A stretch of 64,000 bases of DNA, taken from an uncultured Lachnospiraceae bacterium (GTDB lineage: Bacteria; Bacillota; Clostridia; Lachnospirales; Lachnospiraceae). The notes under the pieces were generated by a model. The model did not search any database. It saw only the letters and a list, made by a program, of their open reading frames with translations, and was not told the origin of the DNA. The DNA lies in assembly GCA_947631625.1 (NCBI GenBank), contig CANRMA010000006.1, positions 81,331 through 145,330 of the forward strand. The letters are read 5' to 3'. Positions 36,797-45,764 of the stretch are shown in pieces. A program made the translations under genes and the position numbers. How positions within the stretch are numbered: the first letter of the stretch is position 1; every line of letters starts with the position of its first letter.

Positions 36797-38338
36797 ATGG
36801 CAAAGAAACCTACAGTATTAATGATCTTAGACGGTTACGGCCTGAATGAAAAAAAAGAAGGAAATGCGGTAGCGCAGGCAAAAACGCCCGTTATGGACAA
36901 ACTTATGTCCGAATGTCCTTTTGTTAAAGGAAATGCGAGCGGTATGGCGGTAGGGCTTCCCGAAGGGCAGATGGGAAACTCAGAGGTCGGACATCTTAAT
37001 ATGGGCGCGGGGCGTATAGTATATCAGGAACTTACCCGTATAACCAAAGAAATTCAGGACGGAACATTTTTTGAAAATCCGGCGCTGCTAGATGCGGTGA
37101 ATAACTGCAAAAAGAACGATTCGGCGCTTCATATGTTCGGTCTTTTGTCGGACGGCGGCGTACACAGCCACAATACTCATTTATACGGGCTTTTGGAACT
37201 TGCAAAAAGAAACGGTTTATCGAAGGTTTATGTACATTGTTTCATGGACGGCCGTGACACTCCTCCTATGAGTGGAAAAGGTTTTATAGAAGACCTTGAA
37301 GCAGAGATGAAAAAGATAGGCGTAGGAGAGATCGCAACCGTTACGGGACGTTATTATGCAATGGACAGGGATAATAACTATGACAGAGTTCGGAAAGCGT
37401 ATCTGGCGCTTACGAAAGGCGAAGGCGCAGCAGCAGACAGCGCGGTAAGCGGCATACAGGCGTCTTATGATAAAGAGGAAACTGATGAGTTCGTAAAGCC
37501 TATCGTAGTCATGAAAAACGGCGCGCCCGTTGCAACGATTAAAGATAATGACTCTGTGATTTTCTTTAATTTCAGACCCGACAGGGCAAGAGAGATCACA
37601 AGAAGCTTCTGTGACAACGATTTTACAGGCTTTGAAAGGGAAAAGAGACTTAAGCTTACTTATGTATGTTTCTCGGATTATGATCCGACTATTCCCAATA
37701 AGGAGGTTGCTTTCCACAAAATCTCCGTTACCAATACTTTCGGAGAGTGGTTAGCTGCCAATAACCTGAAACAGGCGAGAATCGCCGAGACAGAGAAATA
37801 TGCGCATGTTACTTTCTTTTTTAACGGCGGAGTGGAAGAACCGAATGCAGGTGAGGACAGAATTCTCGTTAATTCTCCCAAAGATGTTGCGACCTATGAC
37901 TTAAAACCCCAGATGAGCGCATATGAAGTCTGCGATAAGCTGGTAGGAGCAATTAAATCAGGAACTTATGATGTGATCATAATAAACTTTGCAAACCCTG
38001 ACATGGTGGGACACACCGGAGTGGAAGCTGCTGCAATCAAGGCAGTTGAAGCGGTGGATGAATGTGTAGGTAAAGCAGTTGATGCCATTAAGGAAGTGGA
38101 CGGAGTTATGTTCATATGCGCTGACCACGGAAATGCGGAACAGCTCATAGATTATGAGACAGGAGCTCCTTTTACGGCACATACTACCAATCCGGTGCCT
38201 TTCATACTGGTTAATGCAGATCCTTCATATAAACTTCGCGAGGGCGGCTGTCTGGCGGATATCGTGCCTACCCTGATAGAGCTTATGGGAAAAGAACAGC
38301 CCAAAGAGATGACAGGTAAATCGCTGTTGGTAAAATAA
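36797..38338 (+). CDS. gpmI: cofactor-independent phosphoglycerate mutase (iPGM)
   Basis: Glycolytic enzyme that interconverts 3- and 2-phosphoglycerate with two Mn ions. ATG 36797 follows AAGGAGATAAGGA. The 513-residue protein carries the phosphate-accepting Ser62 in MGNSEVGHLNMGAG, the phosphatase-domain metal motif VLMILDGYG at the N-terminus, HCFMDGRDTPP, TVTGRYYAMDRDNNYDR and ICADHGNAEQ near the C-terminus, all diagnostic. Enolase, the next glycolytic enzyme, lies 12 kb downstream rather than adjacent. Confidence 0.97.
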   Translation: MAKKPTVLMILDGYGLNEKKEGNAVAQAKTPVMDKLMSECPFVKGNASGMAVGLPEGQMGNSEVGHLNMGAGRIVYQELTRITKEIQDGTFFENPALLDAVNNCKKNDSALHMFGLLSDGGVHSHNTHLYGLLELAKRNGLSKVYVHCFMDGRDTPPMSGKGFIEDLEAEMKKIGVGEIATVTGRYYAMDRDNNYDRVRKAYLALTKGEGAAADSAVSGIQASYDKEETDEFVKPIVVMKNGAPVATIKDNDSVIFFNFRPDRAREITRSFCDNDFTGFEREKRLKLTYVCFSDYDPTIPNKEVAFHKISVTNTFGEWLAANNLKQARIAETEKYAHVTFFFNGGVEEPNAGEDRILVNSPKDVATYDLKPQMSAYEVCDKLVGAIKSGTYDVIIINFANPDMVGHTGVEAAAIKAVEAVDECVGKAVDAIKEVDGVMFICADHGNAEQLIDYETGAPFTAHTTNPVPFILVNADPSYKLREGGCLADIVPTLIELMGKEQPKEMTGKSLLVK

Positions 38339-38386
38339 GCGTTTCGCAATTATCTGTACAGTTAAAAGTAAGAAGGAGTTTTGACC

Positions 38387-38854
38387 ATGAGGCGTACGGA
38401 CAGGGAGATTAAGGACTTTAAAGATATTGTCGCCGTTATGGAAAAGTGCGACGTATGCAGGATAGCGCTGAATGATAACGGTTATCCGTATATTTTGCCA
38501 CTGAATTTCGGAATGAAAGTCGAAGGCGAAAGAGTGGAATTGTTTTTTCACGGAGCTATGGAAGGCACAAAATACGAACTGATAAAGGCGGATAATCGTG
38601 CGGGCTTTGAAATGGACTGTGCGCACAGGCTTGTTATGTATAATGAGGGAAAAAGCTGCACTATGGAATATGAGAGCGTTATCGGAACGGGACATATAGA
38701 GCTGCTGTCCGATGAAGAAAAATATGATGCTCTGTGTATACTTATGAAGCACTACCATAAAGAGGATTTTACGATTGATCGGGCGCTGATGCAGCATACT
38801 CAGGTATTCAAGCTTGTCGTTGAGAGCATTACGGGTAAGGCGAGGAAGCGTTAG
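38387..38854 (+). CDS. pyridoxamine 5'-phosphate oxidase-fold flavin protein (NimA-like)
   Basis: A 155-residue split-barrel flavoprotein of the PNPOx-like group, similar in look to NimA/nitroimidazole-resistance proteins. The N-terminal MRRTDREIKDFKDIVAVMEKCDVCRIAL and YILPLNFGMK..VELFFHGA..GTKYELIK segments form the FMN-binding barrel. ATG 38387 with AAGGAG eight bases upstream is preferred over TTG 38381. A TTTCGCAATTATC module (38341-38368) acts as possible promoter. Its stop overlaps the convergent macrodomain gene by 4 bases. The substrate is unknown. Confidence 0.85.
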   Translation: MRRTDREIKDFKDIVAVMEKCDVCRIALNDNGYPYILPLNFGMKVEGERVELFFHGAMEGTKYELIKADNRAGFEMDCAHRLVMYNEGKSCTMEYESVIGTGHIELLSDEEKYDALCILMKHYHKEDFTIDRALMQHTQVFKLVVESITGKARKR

Positions 38855-39645
38855 GCAAGTATATTTTCATATATACGCCTGTCTTCGTCCTTAAAAACAT
38901 TAAAAATAACACGCGATATCTTATTGCGTTCAAGTTCTTCCGTAACAGTATCCACAGCAATGCGGGCGGCTATATCATTAGGAAAATGAAATTCTCCGGT
39001 AGAGATACAGCAAAAGGCGATACTTTCAAGATTGTGGCGGTCTGCAAGCTCAAGGCAGGAGCGGTAACAGGATTTAAGCATTTCACGGTTTTGATGCGTG
39101 AGGGTATTATAAACAATGGGTCCCACCGTATGGATCACATATGAGGCCGGTAAATTGTAGCCTTTAGTAATCTTGGCGCTGCCGGTGGGCTCATCATGCC
39201 CCTGTGCATTCATAAGAGCGGCGCATTCTTCTCTAAGCTCAATGCCTGCGGCGCTGTGGATTGCATTATCTATACACCTGTGGCAGGGAATGAAGCAGCC
39301 AAGCATTTTGGAGTTGGCGGCGTTTACTATGGCGGATGCCGCAAGTCTTGTGATATCCCCCTGCCATATCGAGATTCTGTCTGCATATTTTACGCCGCTT
39401 TGATATTGTTCCTTAACGGTAGGAATATCGTCTATATTCACGATGCCTTTTGAAAGGTTTTCCTCTTTCAGATATTCGTCCTGTATCCGTAAAAAATCCT
39501 GACTTATAGGTTTTGGCATACGGATATTCATGAGAGAACGAAATATGCGACGTTTTTCTGAATTTGGCACAGCCATATGCCTGTATTGCGCATCTTCCTG
39601 ACATAATGTATTTATAAGATAGTCCAGTTTTTCTTCCTGATTCAT
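38851..39645 (-). CDS. zinc-dependent macrodomain protein-ADP-ribose hydrolase
   Basis: A 264-residue macrodomain enzyme that removes ADP-ribose from proteins. The core motifs are WQGDITRLAASAIVNAAN (ADP-ribose binding), the family-specific LGCFIPCHRCIDNAIHSAAG whose Cys/His residues bind zinc, and GYNLPASYVIHTVGP, then FCCISTGEFHFPN. An N-terminal extension of about 85 residues is typical of this class (MacroD-type partner of SirTM). It lies 23 bases downstream of the class M sirtuin on the same strand. In the known operons this hydrolase opposes the sirtuin's ADP-ribosylation. Assignment is firm. Confidence 0.92.
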   Translation of the reverse strand: MNQEEKLDYLINTLCQEDAQYRHMAVPNSEKRRIFRSLMNIRMPKPISQDFLRIQDEYLKEENLSKGIVNIDDIPTVKEQYQSGVKYADRISIWQGDITRLAASAIVNAANSKMLGCFIPCHRCIDNAIHSAAGIELREECAALMNAQGHDEPTGSAKITKGYNLPASYVIHTVGPIVYNTLTHQNREMLKSCYRSCLELADRHNLESIAFCCISTGEFHFPNDIAARIAVDTVTEELERNKISRVIFNVFKDEDRRIYENILA

Positions 39646-39668
39646 ATTATTTCTCCATTCGGCGATAT

Positions 39669-40508
39669 TTACGTTTGATTGAGAATCATCTTTATGACAT
39701 CCCCGATATCCCCGTCGATCACAATGCTGCGTTTCGCAATTTCCTCCGGACAGACCGCATCACCGTAATTAATGCAGATATAGGCTGCCTTCGGGTTATT
39801 TGCCGTCATCTGCCAAAAAGGATATTTGATGATGCCGGGGGTGTTGTAGCCGACGCCCAGTTCAAGCAGTACTATCCTGTCTGCATTATGTCGGGATATA
39901 AAATCACTATAATATCCTGCATGGCTTTCCCAACCCTCATCCTGAACAAAAGTATCGTCGGCGCGTAAATTCATAGTCATAGGCTTTTGACAGATTGGGC
40001 AGAGCGGTATTAGTTTAGAAGGGATGCGCATATTTTTCTGCTCGCGTACCATATGTTTTATTTGGCTTTCGTTATCGTAGGTATAGGGACTGCAGGGAGT
40101 GGAACATTGAAAAAGGCCGTAATCCCCCTGAGTATAAAATAATCTCTCTTTTGCAAAGCCTGCCTTTTGAAAGCAATGGTCAACATTGGTGGTAAGTACA
40201 AAATAGTCCTTGTCTTTTACAAGATCAAAAAGGAGGTCATAAACGGGCTTAGGCGGAGACATAAAGCGGTTTATATAAACATATCTGCTCCAATAAGCCC
40301 AATGTTCTTCCAATGTCTCAAACGGATAAAATCCGCCCTCATACATATTTTTAAAGTGATACATTTCTATAAAATCACCAAAATATTCTTTGAATCTTTC
40401 ACCGTCATAAGTAAAACCGGCTGATGTAGAAAGACCGGAACCTGCGCCGACCAAAATCGTATCGCAATTTTTAATTAACTCTGCCGCCTGTGATATTAAT
40501 TCATTCAT
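39669..40508 (-). CDS. class M sirtuin (SirTM), protein ADP-ribosyltransferase
   Basis: A 279-residue sirtuin-fold enzyme. The NAD motif is GAGSGLSTSAG (residues 21-31) and TTNVDHCFQKAG has Asn108. Where ordinary sirtuins have the catalytic His, this one reads YTQGDYGLFQC with Gln127, the hallmark of class M enzymes, which transfer ADP-ribose rather than deacetylate. A zinc-finger-like pair (CPICQKPM) and another Cys pair at QCSTPC are present. In described operons SirTM modifies a lipoylated GcvH-like protein and is accompanied by GcvH-L and LplA2; neither gene is here. The macrodomain gene follows directly. Confidence 0.9.
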   Translation of the reverse strand: MNELISQAAELIKNCDTILVGAGSGLSTSAGFTYDGERFKEYFGDFIEMYHFKNMYEGGFYPFETLEEHWAYWSRYVYINRFMSPPKPVYDLLFDLVKDKDYFVLTTNVDHCFQKAGFAKERLFYTQGDYGLFQCSTPCSPYTYDNESQIKHMVREQKNMRIPSKLIPLCPICQKPMTMNLRADDTFVQDEGWESHAGYYSDFISRHNADRIVLLELGVGYNTPGIIKYPFWQMTANNPKAAYICINYGDAVCPEEIAKRSIVIDGDIGDVIKMILNQT

Positions 40509-40567
40509 ATATCTTACCCTCAGTGTTTTTTATTAAGAATATTGAATTTTATAATCTGTCATTAATA

Positions 40568-40900
40568 CTCAATACCCAATACTCAAATACTTAAAATGTA
40601 ATGTTCAACACCCAATACTCAATACTTAAAATGTAATATTCAATAACCAATGCTTAATACTTAAAATGTAATATTCAATACCCAATACTCAATACTTAAA
40701 ATTTAATGTTCAATACCCAATACTCAATACTTAAAATGTAATATTCAATAATCAATACCCGATACTTAAAATGTAATATTCAACACCCAATACTCAATAC
40801 TTAAAATTTAATGTTCAATACCCAATACTTAACACTTAAAATCTAATGTTCAATAACAAATACTCAATACTAAAAACTTAATACTCAAAACTTAATACCT
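40568..40900. repeat. AT-rich tandem repeat, 35-bp unit with 7-bp substructure
   Basis: TTAAAAT-type cores recur at 40591, 40626, 40661, 40696, 40731, 40766, 40801 and 40836, exactly 35 bases apart, with a degenerate ninth at about 40871. Each unit is five heptads of the kind CAATACC, CAATACT, CAATACT, TAAAATG, TAATATT. There are no unique spacers, so it is not a CRISPR. It fills the first half of the 837-base gap 40509-41345. Confidence 0.9.
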
Positions 40901-41036
40901 ATTGTATCATATATGTAATCATACATCAAATCAACGCCTCATCCCAACATGCTTAAGATCATTCTTTGACGTGCAGTAGAACGTTTAAAATTTATAATAA
41001 ATCTCAAAAAAATGGCAAAAAAATACATTCCAGCAC

Positions 41037-41065
41037 TTGACACCGCGTCATATTCAATGTATACT
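41037..41065 (+). promoter_or_regulatory. promoter of the GntR-ABC operon
   Basis: TTGACA (41037-41042), 17 bases, TATACT (41060-41065): near consensus. The expected start is near 41072, giving a leader of about 275 bases that contains a large hairpin. Confidence 0.75.
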
Positions 41066-41201
41066 AACTGTATTAACATAAATAGTACACCTAAGCAAGA
41101 TATGTATTAGATAATTGCATAACTCCGATGCTGTGAAAGAACATTCCGCAAACACTTAAAGACCGACCCTGGATAATTGCAAAACTTTCTCACACAACAT
41201 A

Positions 41202-41282
41202 GACTTTAGGAAAAATATACAAATAAGGGGTGACTCTGCGTCCCCGCAATGGAACCCCGTTTTGTATATTTTTCCTAAAGTC
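41202..41282 (+). repeat. large near-perfect hairpin in the leader of the GntR-ABC operon
   Basis: A perfect 22-bp inverted repeat (41202-41223 with 41261-41282, beginning GACTTTAGG and ending CCTAAAGTC) encloses a second GGGGT/ACCCC stem and a 22-base loop. It lies between promoter and gene, 63 bases before the ATG. It may be an RNA switch, an mRNA stabiliser or a small palindromic mobile element. Confidence 0.85.
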
Positions 41283-41345
41283 GGAAGCTTTGAATAGTAT
41301 TATGTAATTATTCGCTAAGACTAATCCGCCGAAAGGAGGTAATAT

Positions 41346-41752
41346 ATGATTATCATAGATTATAAAGACACCAGACCAATCTATGAGCAAGTCGTTGAGA
41401 AATTTAAGACTCTGATATTAAAAGGCGCGCTCTCACCCGATGAGCAGATGCCGTCAGTCAGGAATTTGGCAATGGAACTGTCAATAAATCCCAATACCAT
41501 ACAGAAAGCATATTCGCAGCTTGAGCGGGAAGGCTTTATATACACCGTAAAAGGGAGGGGGGGTTCGTATCAGATAACGGACACCTTTTGGCCGAGCGCA
41601 GAAAAAGCTATCTCAAAGACATACTTAATCTTGTTCAGGAAGCGATAGAGTACGGTATAAGCAGGGAAGAGATAATTGAACAGATTAACAATGCCAAATA
41701 TAACAATGTAGAAAGTATAACGGAGGAAAAGCAAAATGATCGAAATGTTTAA
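41346..41752 (+). pseudogene. GntR family regulator, YtrA type, frameshifted in a G run
   Basis: YtrA-type GntR repressors control adjacent ABC exporters. The winged helix is intact (residues 1-70: DTRPIYEQVVEKFKTLILKGALSPDEQMPSVRNLAMELSINPNTIQ in part, then KAYSQLEREGFIYTVKGRG). At the G7 run (41557-41563) the frame breaks and the normal C-terminal helix (LLAERRKSYLKDILNLVQEA and onward) continues in the next frame to a stop at 41750-41752. One added G would give a 136-residue protein. As sequenced, translation stops at 41648 after 100 residues. The ribosome site is AAAGGAGG. Real phase variation, decay or a read error are all possible. Confidence 0.85.
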
Positions 41753-42642
41753 CATAAGCAAGACTTTTGATTCCGTAAGAGCTGTAGACTCGGTCAGTGT
41801 TACGATTAAGGAAAATACGGTATTCGGGCTGATAGGGACGAACGGCGCGGGCAAAAGTACGGCGCTTCGTATAATGACAGGGGTGTTGAAGCCGGATGAA
41901 GGAACGATCACCGTTGACGATATGCCTGTCTATGATAATGTTAATGCTAAGAAGAAATTGTTTTTTTATTGCAGATGAGCCTTATTTCTTTTCCGGAAGC
42001 AGCGCAGAGACAATGGAATGTTATTATGGCAGATTGTATGAAAACTTTGACAGGGGAGAATTTTACAGATATCTGGAGAACTTTAACATTGACAGACGCA
42101 GGAAGATAAGCACTTATTCCAAAGGAATGAAAAAACAGCTGGCCCTGCTTCTGGGAATATGCGCGCATACTAAATATCTTCTGTGCGACGAAACCTTTGA
42201 CGGCCTTGACCCTGTGATGAGACAGGGCATAAAAAGCATTTTTGCCAAGGAGATGCAGGATGGCGATTTTACGCCTATAATAGCGTCTCATAATCTGAGA
42301 GAGCTTGAAGATATCTGCGATCATGTAGGACTCTTACATAAGGGCGGAGTTTTGCTGTCCAAAGATTTGGAGGATATGAAGTGCAATATCCAGAAGGTAC
42401 AGTGTGTCTTTTCGGGCAGTGAGGACGAAGAAAAAGCGCTCAAAGAGCTTGATGTGGTAAAAAACGAAAAGAGGGGGCTTTTAAGCACAATAACGATTAG
42501 AAGTACGAAAGAAAACGTAATAGCGCATTTTTCAACTGTGAACACAGTGTTTTTTGAGGTGCTTCCATTATCTTTGGAAGAGATATTTATAAGCGAAACG
42601 GAGGTAGTGGGTTATGACATCAAAAAACTTATTATCGGTTAG
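41736..42642 (+). pseudogene. ABC transporter ATPase, frameshifted in a T run
   Basis: ATPase partner of the GntR regulator and the downstream permease. Walker A GTNGAGKS is near residue 37. After the T7 run at 41961-41967 the frame shifts; the continuation, out of frame by one base, reads IADEPYFFSGSSAETMECYY, then YSKGMKKQLALLLGI (signature) and LLCDETFDGLD (Walker B) to a stop at 42642. Six T instead of seven restores an intact protein of about 301 residues. The start has CGGAGG before it and overlaps the regulator's end, and the gene overlaps the permease by 29 bases. Confidence 0.85.
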
Positions 42643-44770
42643 ACTTAAGGAAAATAATAAAAGGCGTGTCTTTACGTGGGTGGTAAGCTTTTTGACACAG
42701 CTTATCGCTTATGAGGGCATACTTACCGTATATCTAAGCCGTATCAGGGCGAATAAGAGCAACGGAGTCTATGCGACTGTGGAGCAGTATGTAAAGGAAA
42801 TGAACGGCGCTGTTGAAGACGCCCTCGGTTTTCAGGGCATAGTATACCCCTGCCTTGTGTTGGTTCTGGCAGTGTTTATAGGAATACAGGGCTTTTCATA
42901 TCTGTATGACCGAAAAAAGATCGATATGTATTACAGCGTTCCCGTTTCGGCTAAAAGCAGGTTTGCAGTGGTTTACATAAATGGGATACTGACCTATGTT
43001 ATCCCGTTTATATTCAGTATACTGCTTGCGCTGCTGACGGCTGCCGCTCAGGGGGCGCTTTCGCAAAGGGCGGTGGCGGAGTGCGCTTTGGCGTCGCTTT
43101 TGAACTTTGTCATGTTTCTGGTGATTTATAATATCGCAATCCTTGCGGTCATGCTGACGGGTCATATCGCCGTTACCATTATGGCGGTTCTGGTATTTTT
43201 ATTTATAGGAAGAGTATGGCTCAGTATATTTATGACTTACAGACAATATTTCTTCGATGCGACTGCAGACTTATTCTTCTATGAGTTCTATGAGTACAAA
43301 GAATTTGCAATTTTGCCGGACTATGTTGTGGCGGTGGGAAGCTGCAGGCGGATAAAAGAGCTTTCAGGTATCGTTTCGATAGTTTTGCCTATGTGCGTCA
43401 AATATTTTGCAGCGGCGCTTGTCATAGGAGCTTTGGCGTATTTTTGTTATATCAAACGTCCGCTTGAGGCTGCGGGCAGAGCGATAGTATTTAATAAGAT
43501 AAAGCCGTTTATTAAAGTCGTCATTTCCGTGACGGTTGGCCTTATAGCGGCGGGGCTGTTATATGATGCTACTTACCACAACGTTGTGATAACTGCGGCC
43601 GGGTTGATACTCGGCAGTATCCTGTGCGCGGGCGCGATGGAAGTTATATATGAATTTGACATACGCTGTGCGTTTAAGGGGCTTGCTGCGACTGTGGTTT
43701 CGGTTATTGTTGCGGTCGTGATATTTGGCGCCTGTTATTTCGATATATTCAGATATGACGCTTATGTGCCTGAGGCTGACGAGTTGGACAGCGTGGCTTT
43801 CGGCGTTGATAGATATTCCGACAACTTTTATGATTGGAGTGACGAAGATTTAAGAAGAAGCATAAGCAGGGGGGAGTATATTTCCCAAAATATGTTCATA
43901 AAAGATGTTGAAGCCGTCGTCGGACTGGCGAAAAAAGGGCAGGCTTTAATGGAGGCGTATGACGAACGTGATATTAACTACGACAGAGATCTTATGAACG
44001 TGAACGTTTTGTACAGACTTAAGTCGGGCAGGACGGTAACAAGGCGTTTCATGATAGATTTAAACGACGACTCCAACAGGGAATTATTGAACAGAGTAAT
44101 AGGATCAAAAGAATATAAAGAAGGTTGGTTCCAATATATAAAGGAAGATGAGATGTTCAAACGCTCAGATCTTGAACTTTCCTATTCAAACGGCATTACG
44201 GAAAGCTATCTGTCCGCAGGCAAAGGACTTGAGTTAAGAGACTGCATAATAAAGGATATGGAAATCTATGATTACGATCTTATCAGAAATGAGTTGCCCT
44301 GCGGTTATATAAATATGTTCTACGGCATAAGCTATATGCGTATAGAAATACCGATATATGAAGAATATGAAAATACCATCGCTTATCTTAAAGAAAACAA
44401 TGCATGGTATCCGTTGGAGATAAGGCCGGAAGATGTATTGACTATGTCGGTCATTAATCACAACAGAGAGTCTCAAGAAGAATATTATATCAATGATCCG
44501 CCCGCCGCAGCACAGTTGCATAATGTATCAATAGATATCACGGACCCTGAGGAGATCGCCCGCGTAGCCGACAGCATATATCCCGATTCCATGTATAGTC
44601 TATGGTATAAGGACAGAAGAACTTTCAAAGATGACGACTATGATGTTACTATAACGTTTAAGGAAAACAATGGTTATCCGTATCTGAACGGTTATCAGAC
44701 TTTTTCGTTTAAAAACGGAAAAGTACCGGATTTCGTAATAGAGAGGACTAAAGTTACGCCGCAGAAATAA
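42614..44770 (+). CDS. large ABC-2-like permease with C-terminal soluble domain
   Basis: A 718-residue membrane protein, the permease of the GntR-ABC operon. It starts inside the ATPase gene after a CGGAGG. The N-terminal part holds about eight to nine helices in two groups (residues about 20-215 and 245-385); the motif DRKKIDMYYSVPVSAKSRF in the first cytoplasmic loop is typical of Lachnospiraceae ABC-2 permeases of this type. Residues from about 390 form a large soluble domain rich in Asp/Tyr. Exporter of unknown substrate; YtrA-linked exporters often relate to cell-envelope antibiotics. The gene itself is intact although both partners carry frameshifts. Confidence 0.85.
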   Translation: MTSKNLLSVRLKENNKRRVFTWVVSFLTQLIAYEGILTVYLSRIRANKSNGVYATVEQYVKEMNGAVEDALGFQGIVYPCLVLVLAVFIGIQGFSYLYDRKKIDMYYSVPVSAKSRFAVVYINGILTYVIPFIFSILLALLTAAAQGALSQRAVAECALASLLNFVMFLVIYNIAILAVMLTGHIAVTIMAVLVFLFIGRVWLSIFMTYRQYFFDATADLFFYEFYEYKEFAILPDYVVAVGSCRRIKELSGIVSIVLPMCVKYFAAALVIGALAYFCYIKRPLEAAGRAIVFNKIKPFIKVVISVTVGLIAAGLLYDATYHNVVITAAGLILGSILCAGAMEVIYEFDIRCAFKGLAATVVSVIVAVVIFGACYFDIFRYDAYVPEADELDSVAFGVDRYSDNFYDWSDEDLRRSISRGEYISQNMFIKDVEAVVGLAKKGQALMEAYDERDINYDRDLMNVNVLYRLKSGRTVTRRFMIDLNDDSNRELLNRVIGSKEYKEGWFQYIKEDEMFKRSDLELSYSNGITESYLSAGKGLELRDCIIKDMEIYDYDLIRNELPCGYINMFYGISYMRIEIPIYEEYENTIAYLKENNAWYPLEIRPEDVLTMSVINHNRESQEEYYINDPPAAAQLHNVSIDITDPEEIARVADSIYPDSMYSLWYKDRRTFKDDDYDVTITFKENNGYPYLNGYQTFSFKNGKVPDFVIERTKVTPQK

Positions 44771-44783
44771 TGCGGCGTAATTT
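44754..44783 (+). terminator. terminator overlapping the permease stop codon
   Basis: Perfect 10-bp stem TTACGCCGCA / TGCGGCGTAA whose 7-base loop holds the TAA stop at 44768-44770, followed by only TTT. Effective pairing is clear; the short T run makes it a weaker terminator. Confidence 0.7.
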
Positions 44784-44996
44784 GCCTGTATAATTTACAA
44801 AATTAATAATAAAAATAATAGGACGATAATAAGATATTCTTGAGGCAAACGCCGGATAATGTATTGAATTTATTCTAAAAAAATTAAGAAAAATTATGTC
44901 AAAAACGGTATCATTTTGACAATATATGGAGTATAATAAGCACAGTTTGAGCAAGACGTAAAATCTTATCATAATTTGAGCGCGGGAGGATTATAA

Positions 44997-45728
44997 ATGA
45001 AACAGGAAGACCCCGTAATTTGCGTAAAAGACCTATACAAGATATATCGTGTGGGCGAGACTAGGGTACGGGCGCTGAACGGTGTGGATTTTACCATTGA
45101 CAGAGGAAATTTCTGCTCGATAGTCGGAACTTCCGGTTCAGGCAAATCCACGCTCCTTAATATGATGGCCGGACTGGAGAAGCCGACCAAAGGCGAGATA
45201 ATCATAGCGGGCGAGCATATGGAGAAAAAGACTGAGAATCAACTTGTCGCTTTCAGAAGACAGCATATCGGCTTTATTTTTCAGTCTTTTAATCTTATGG
45301 GGACGATGAATGCGATAGAAAACGTCGCGCTTCCTCTTACTTTTCAGGGTGTTGATAAAAAGACACGCAACAAAAAAGCGGAAGATATGTTGGATCTGGT
45401 AGGGCTTACCAAACATAAAAAGCACCGGCCCAATCAGATGTCAGGCGGTCAACAGCAGAGAGTCGGAGTAGCCAGGGCTCTGGTGGTTGAGCCTGAGATT
45501 ATTTTTGCGGACGAGCCGACGGGAAATCTGGATTCCAATACTTCCGTCGAGGTCATGAACCTTATGAAAAGGATCGTCAGGGAGAAGAACCAGACGCTTG
45601 TAATGGTCACGCATGATAATTACCTTGCCGGTTTCGCGGATGTGATACTGCATATAAGAGACGGGAAGATAATACAGATTGAAGATAACAGGGATAAAGA
45701 TATGGGCGAAATTGCGTATAAAGAGTGA
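44997..45728 (+). CDS. MacB/LolD-type ABC transporter ATPase
   Basis: A 243-residue ATPase of the MacB/LolD/FtsE type. Walker A GTSGSGKS near residues 43-50, IGFIFQSFNLMGTMNAIENVALPL in part, signature MSGGQQQRVGVARAL, Walker B IIFADEPTGNLDS, and H-loop VTHDNYLAG. GGGAGGATTATAA precedes the ATG. Downstream are an exported adaptor-like protein (36 bases) and an FtsX-type permease, a tripartite arrangement for mechanotransmission or export. No good promoter with proper spacing is visible in 44784-44996. Confidence 0.93.
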   Translation: MKQEDPVICVKDLYKIYRVGETRVRALNGVDFTIDRGNFCSIVGTSGSGKSTLLNMMAGLEKPTKGEIIIAGEHMEKKTENQLVAFRRQHIGFIFQSFNLMGTMNAIENVALPLTFQGVDKKTRNKKAEDMLDLVGLTKHKKHRPNQMSGGQQQRVGVARALVVEPEIIFADEPTGNLDSNTSVEVMNLMKRIVREKNQTLVMVTHDNYLAGFADVILHIRDGKIIQIEDNRDKDMGEIAYKE

Positions 45729-45764
45729 ATGCCTGAAAGAATATATTTACGGAGGGGATATCTG

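Noticed and set aside
39669..40508. Ordinary protein deacetylase (class U/III sirtuin)
   Set aside because: The catalytic His position is Gln127 and a zinc macrodomain gene follows, the signature of class M ADP-ribosyltransferases.
40568..40900. CRISPR array
   Set aside because: The 35-bp units follow each other without unique spacers and no cas gene is near.
44916..44937. TTGACA and TATAAT before the MacB-like ATPase gene as a promoter
   Set aside because: They are only 10 bases apart, too close for a sigma-A promoter; the real start signal was not identified.
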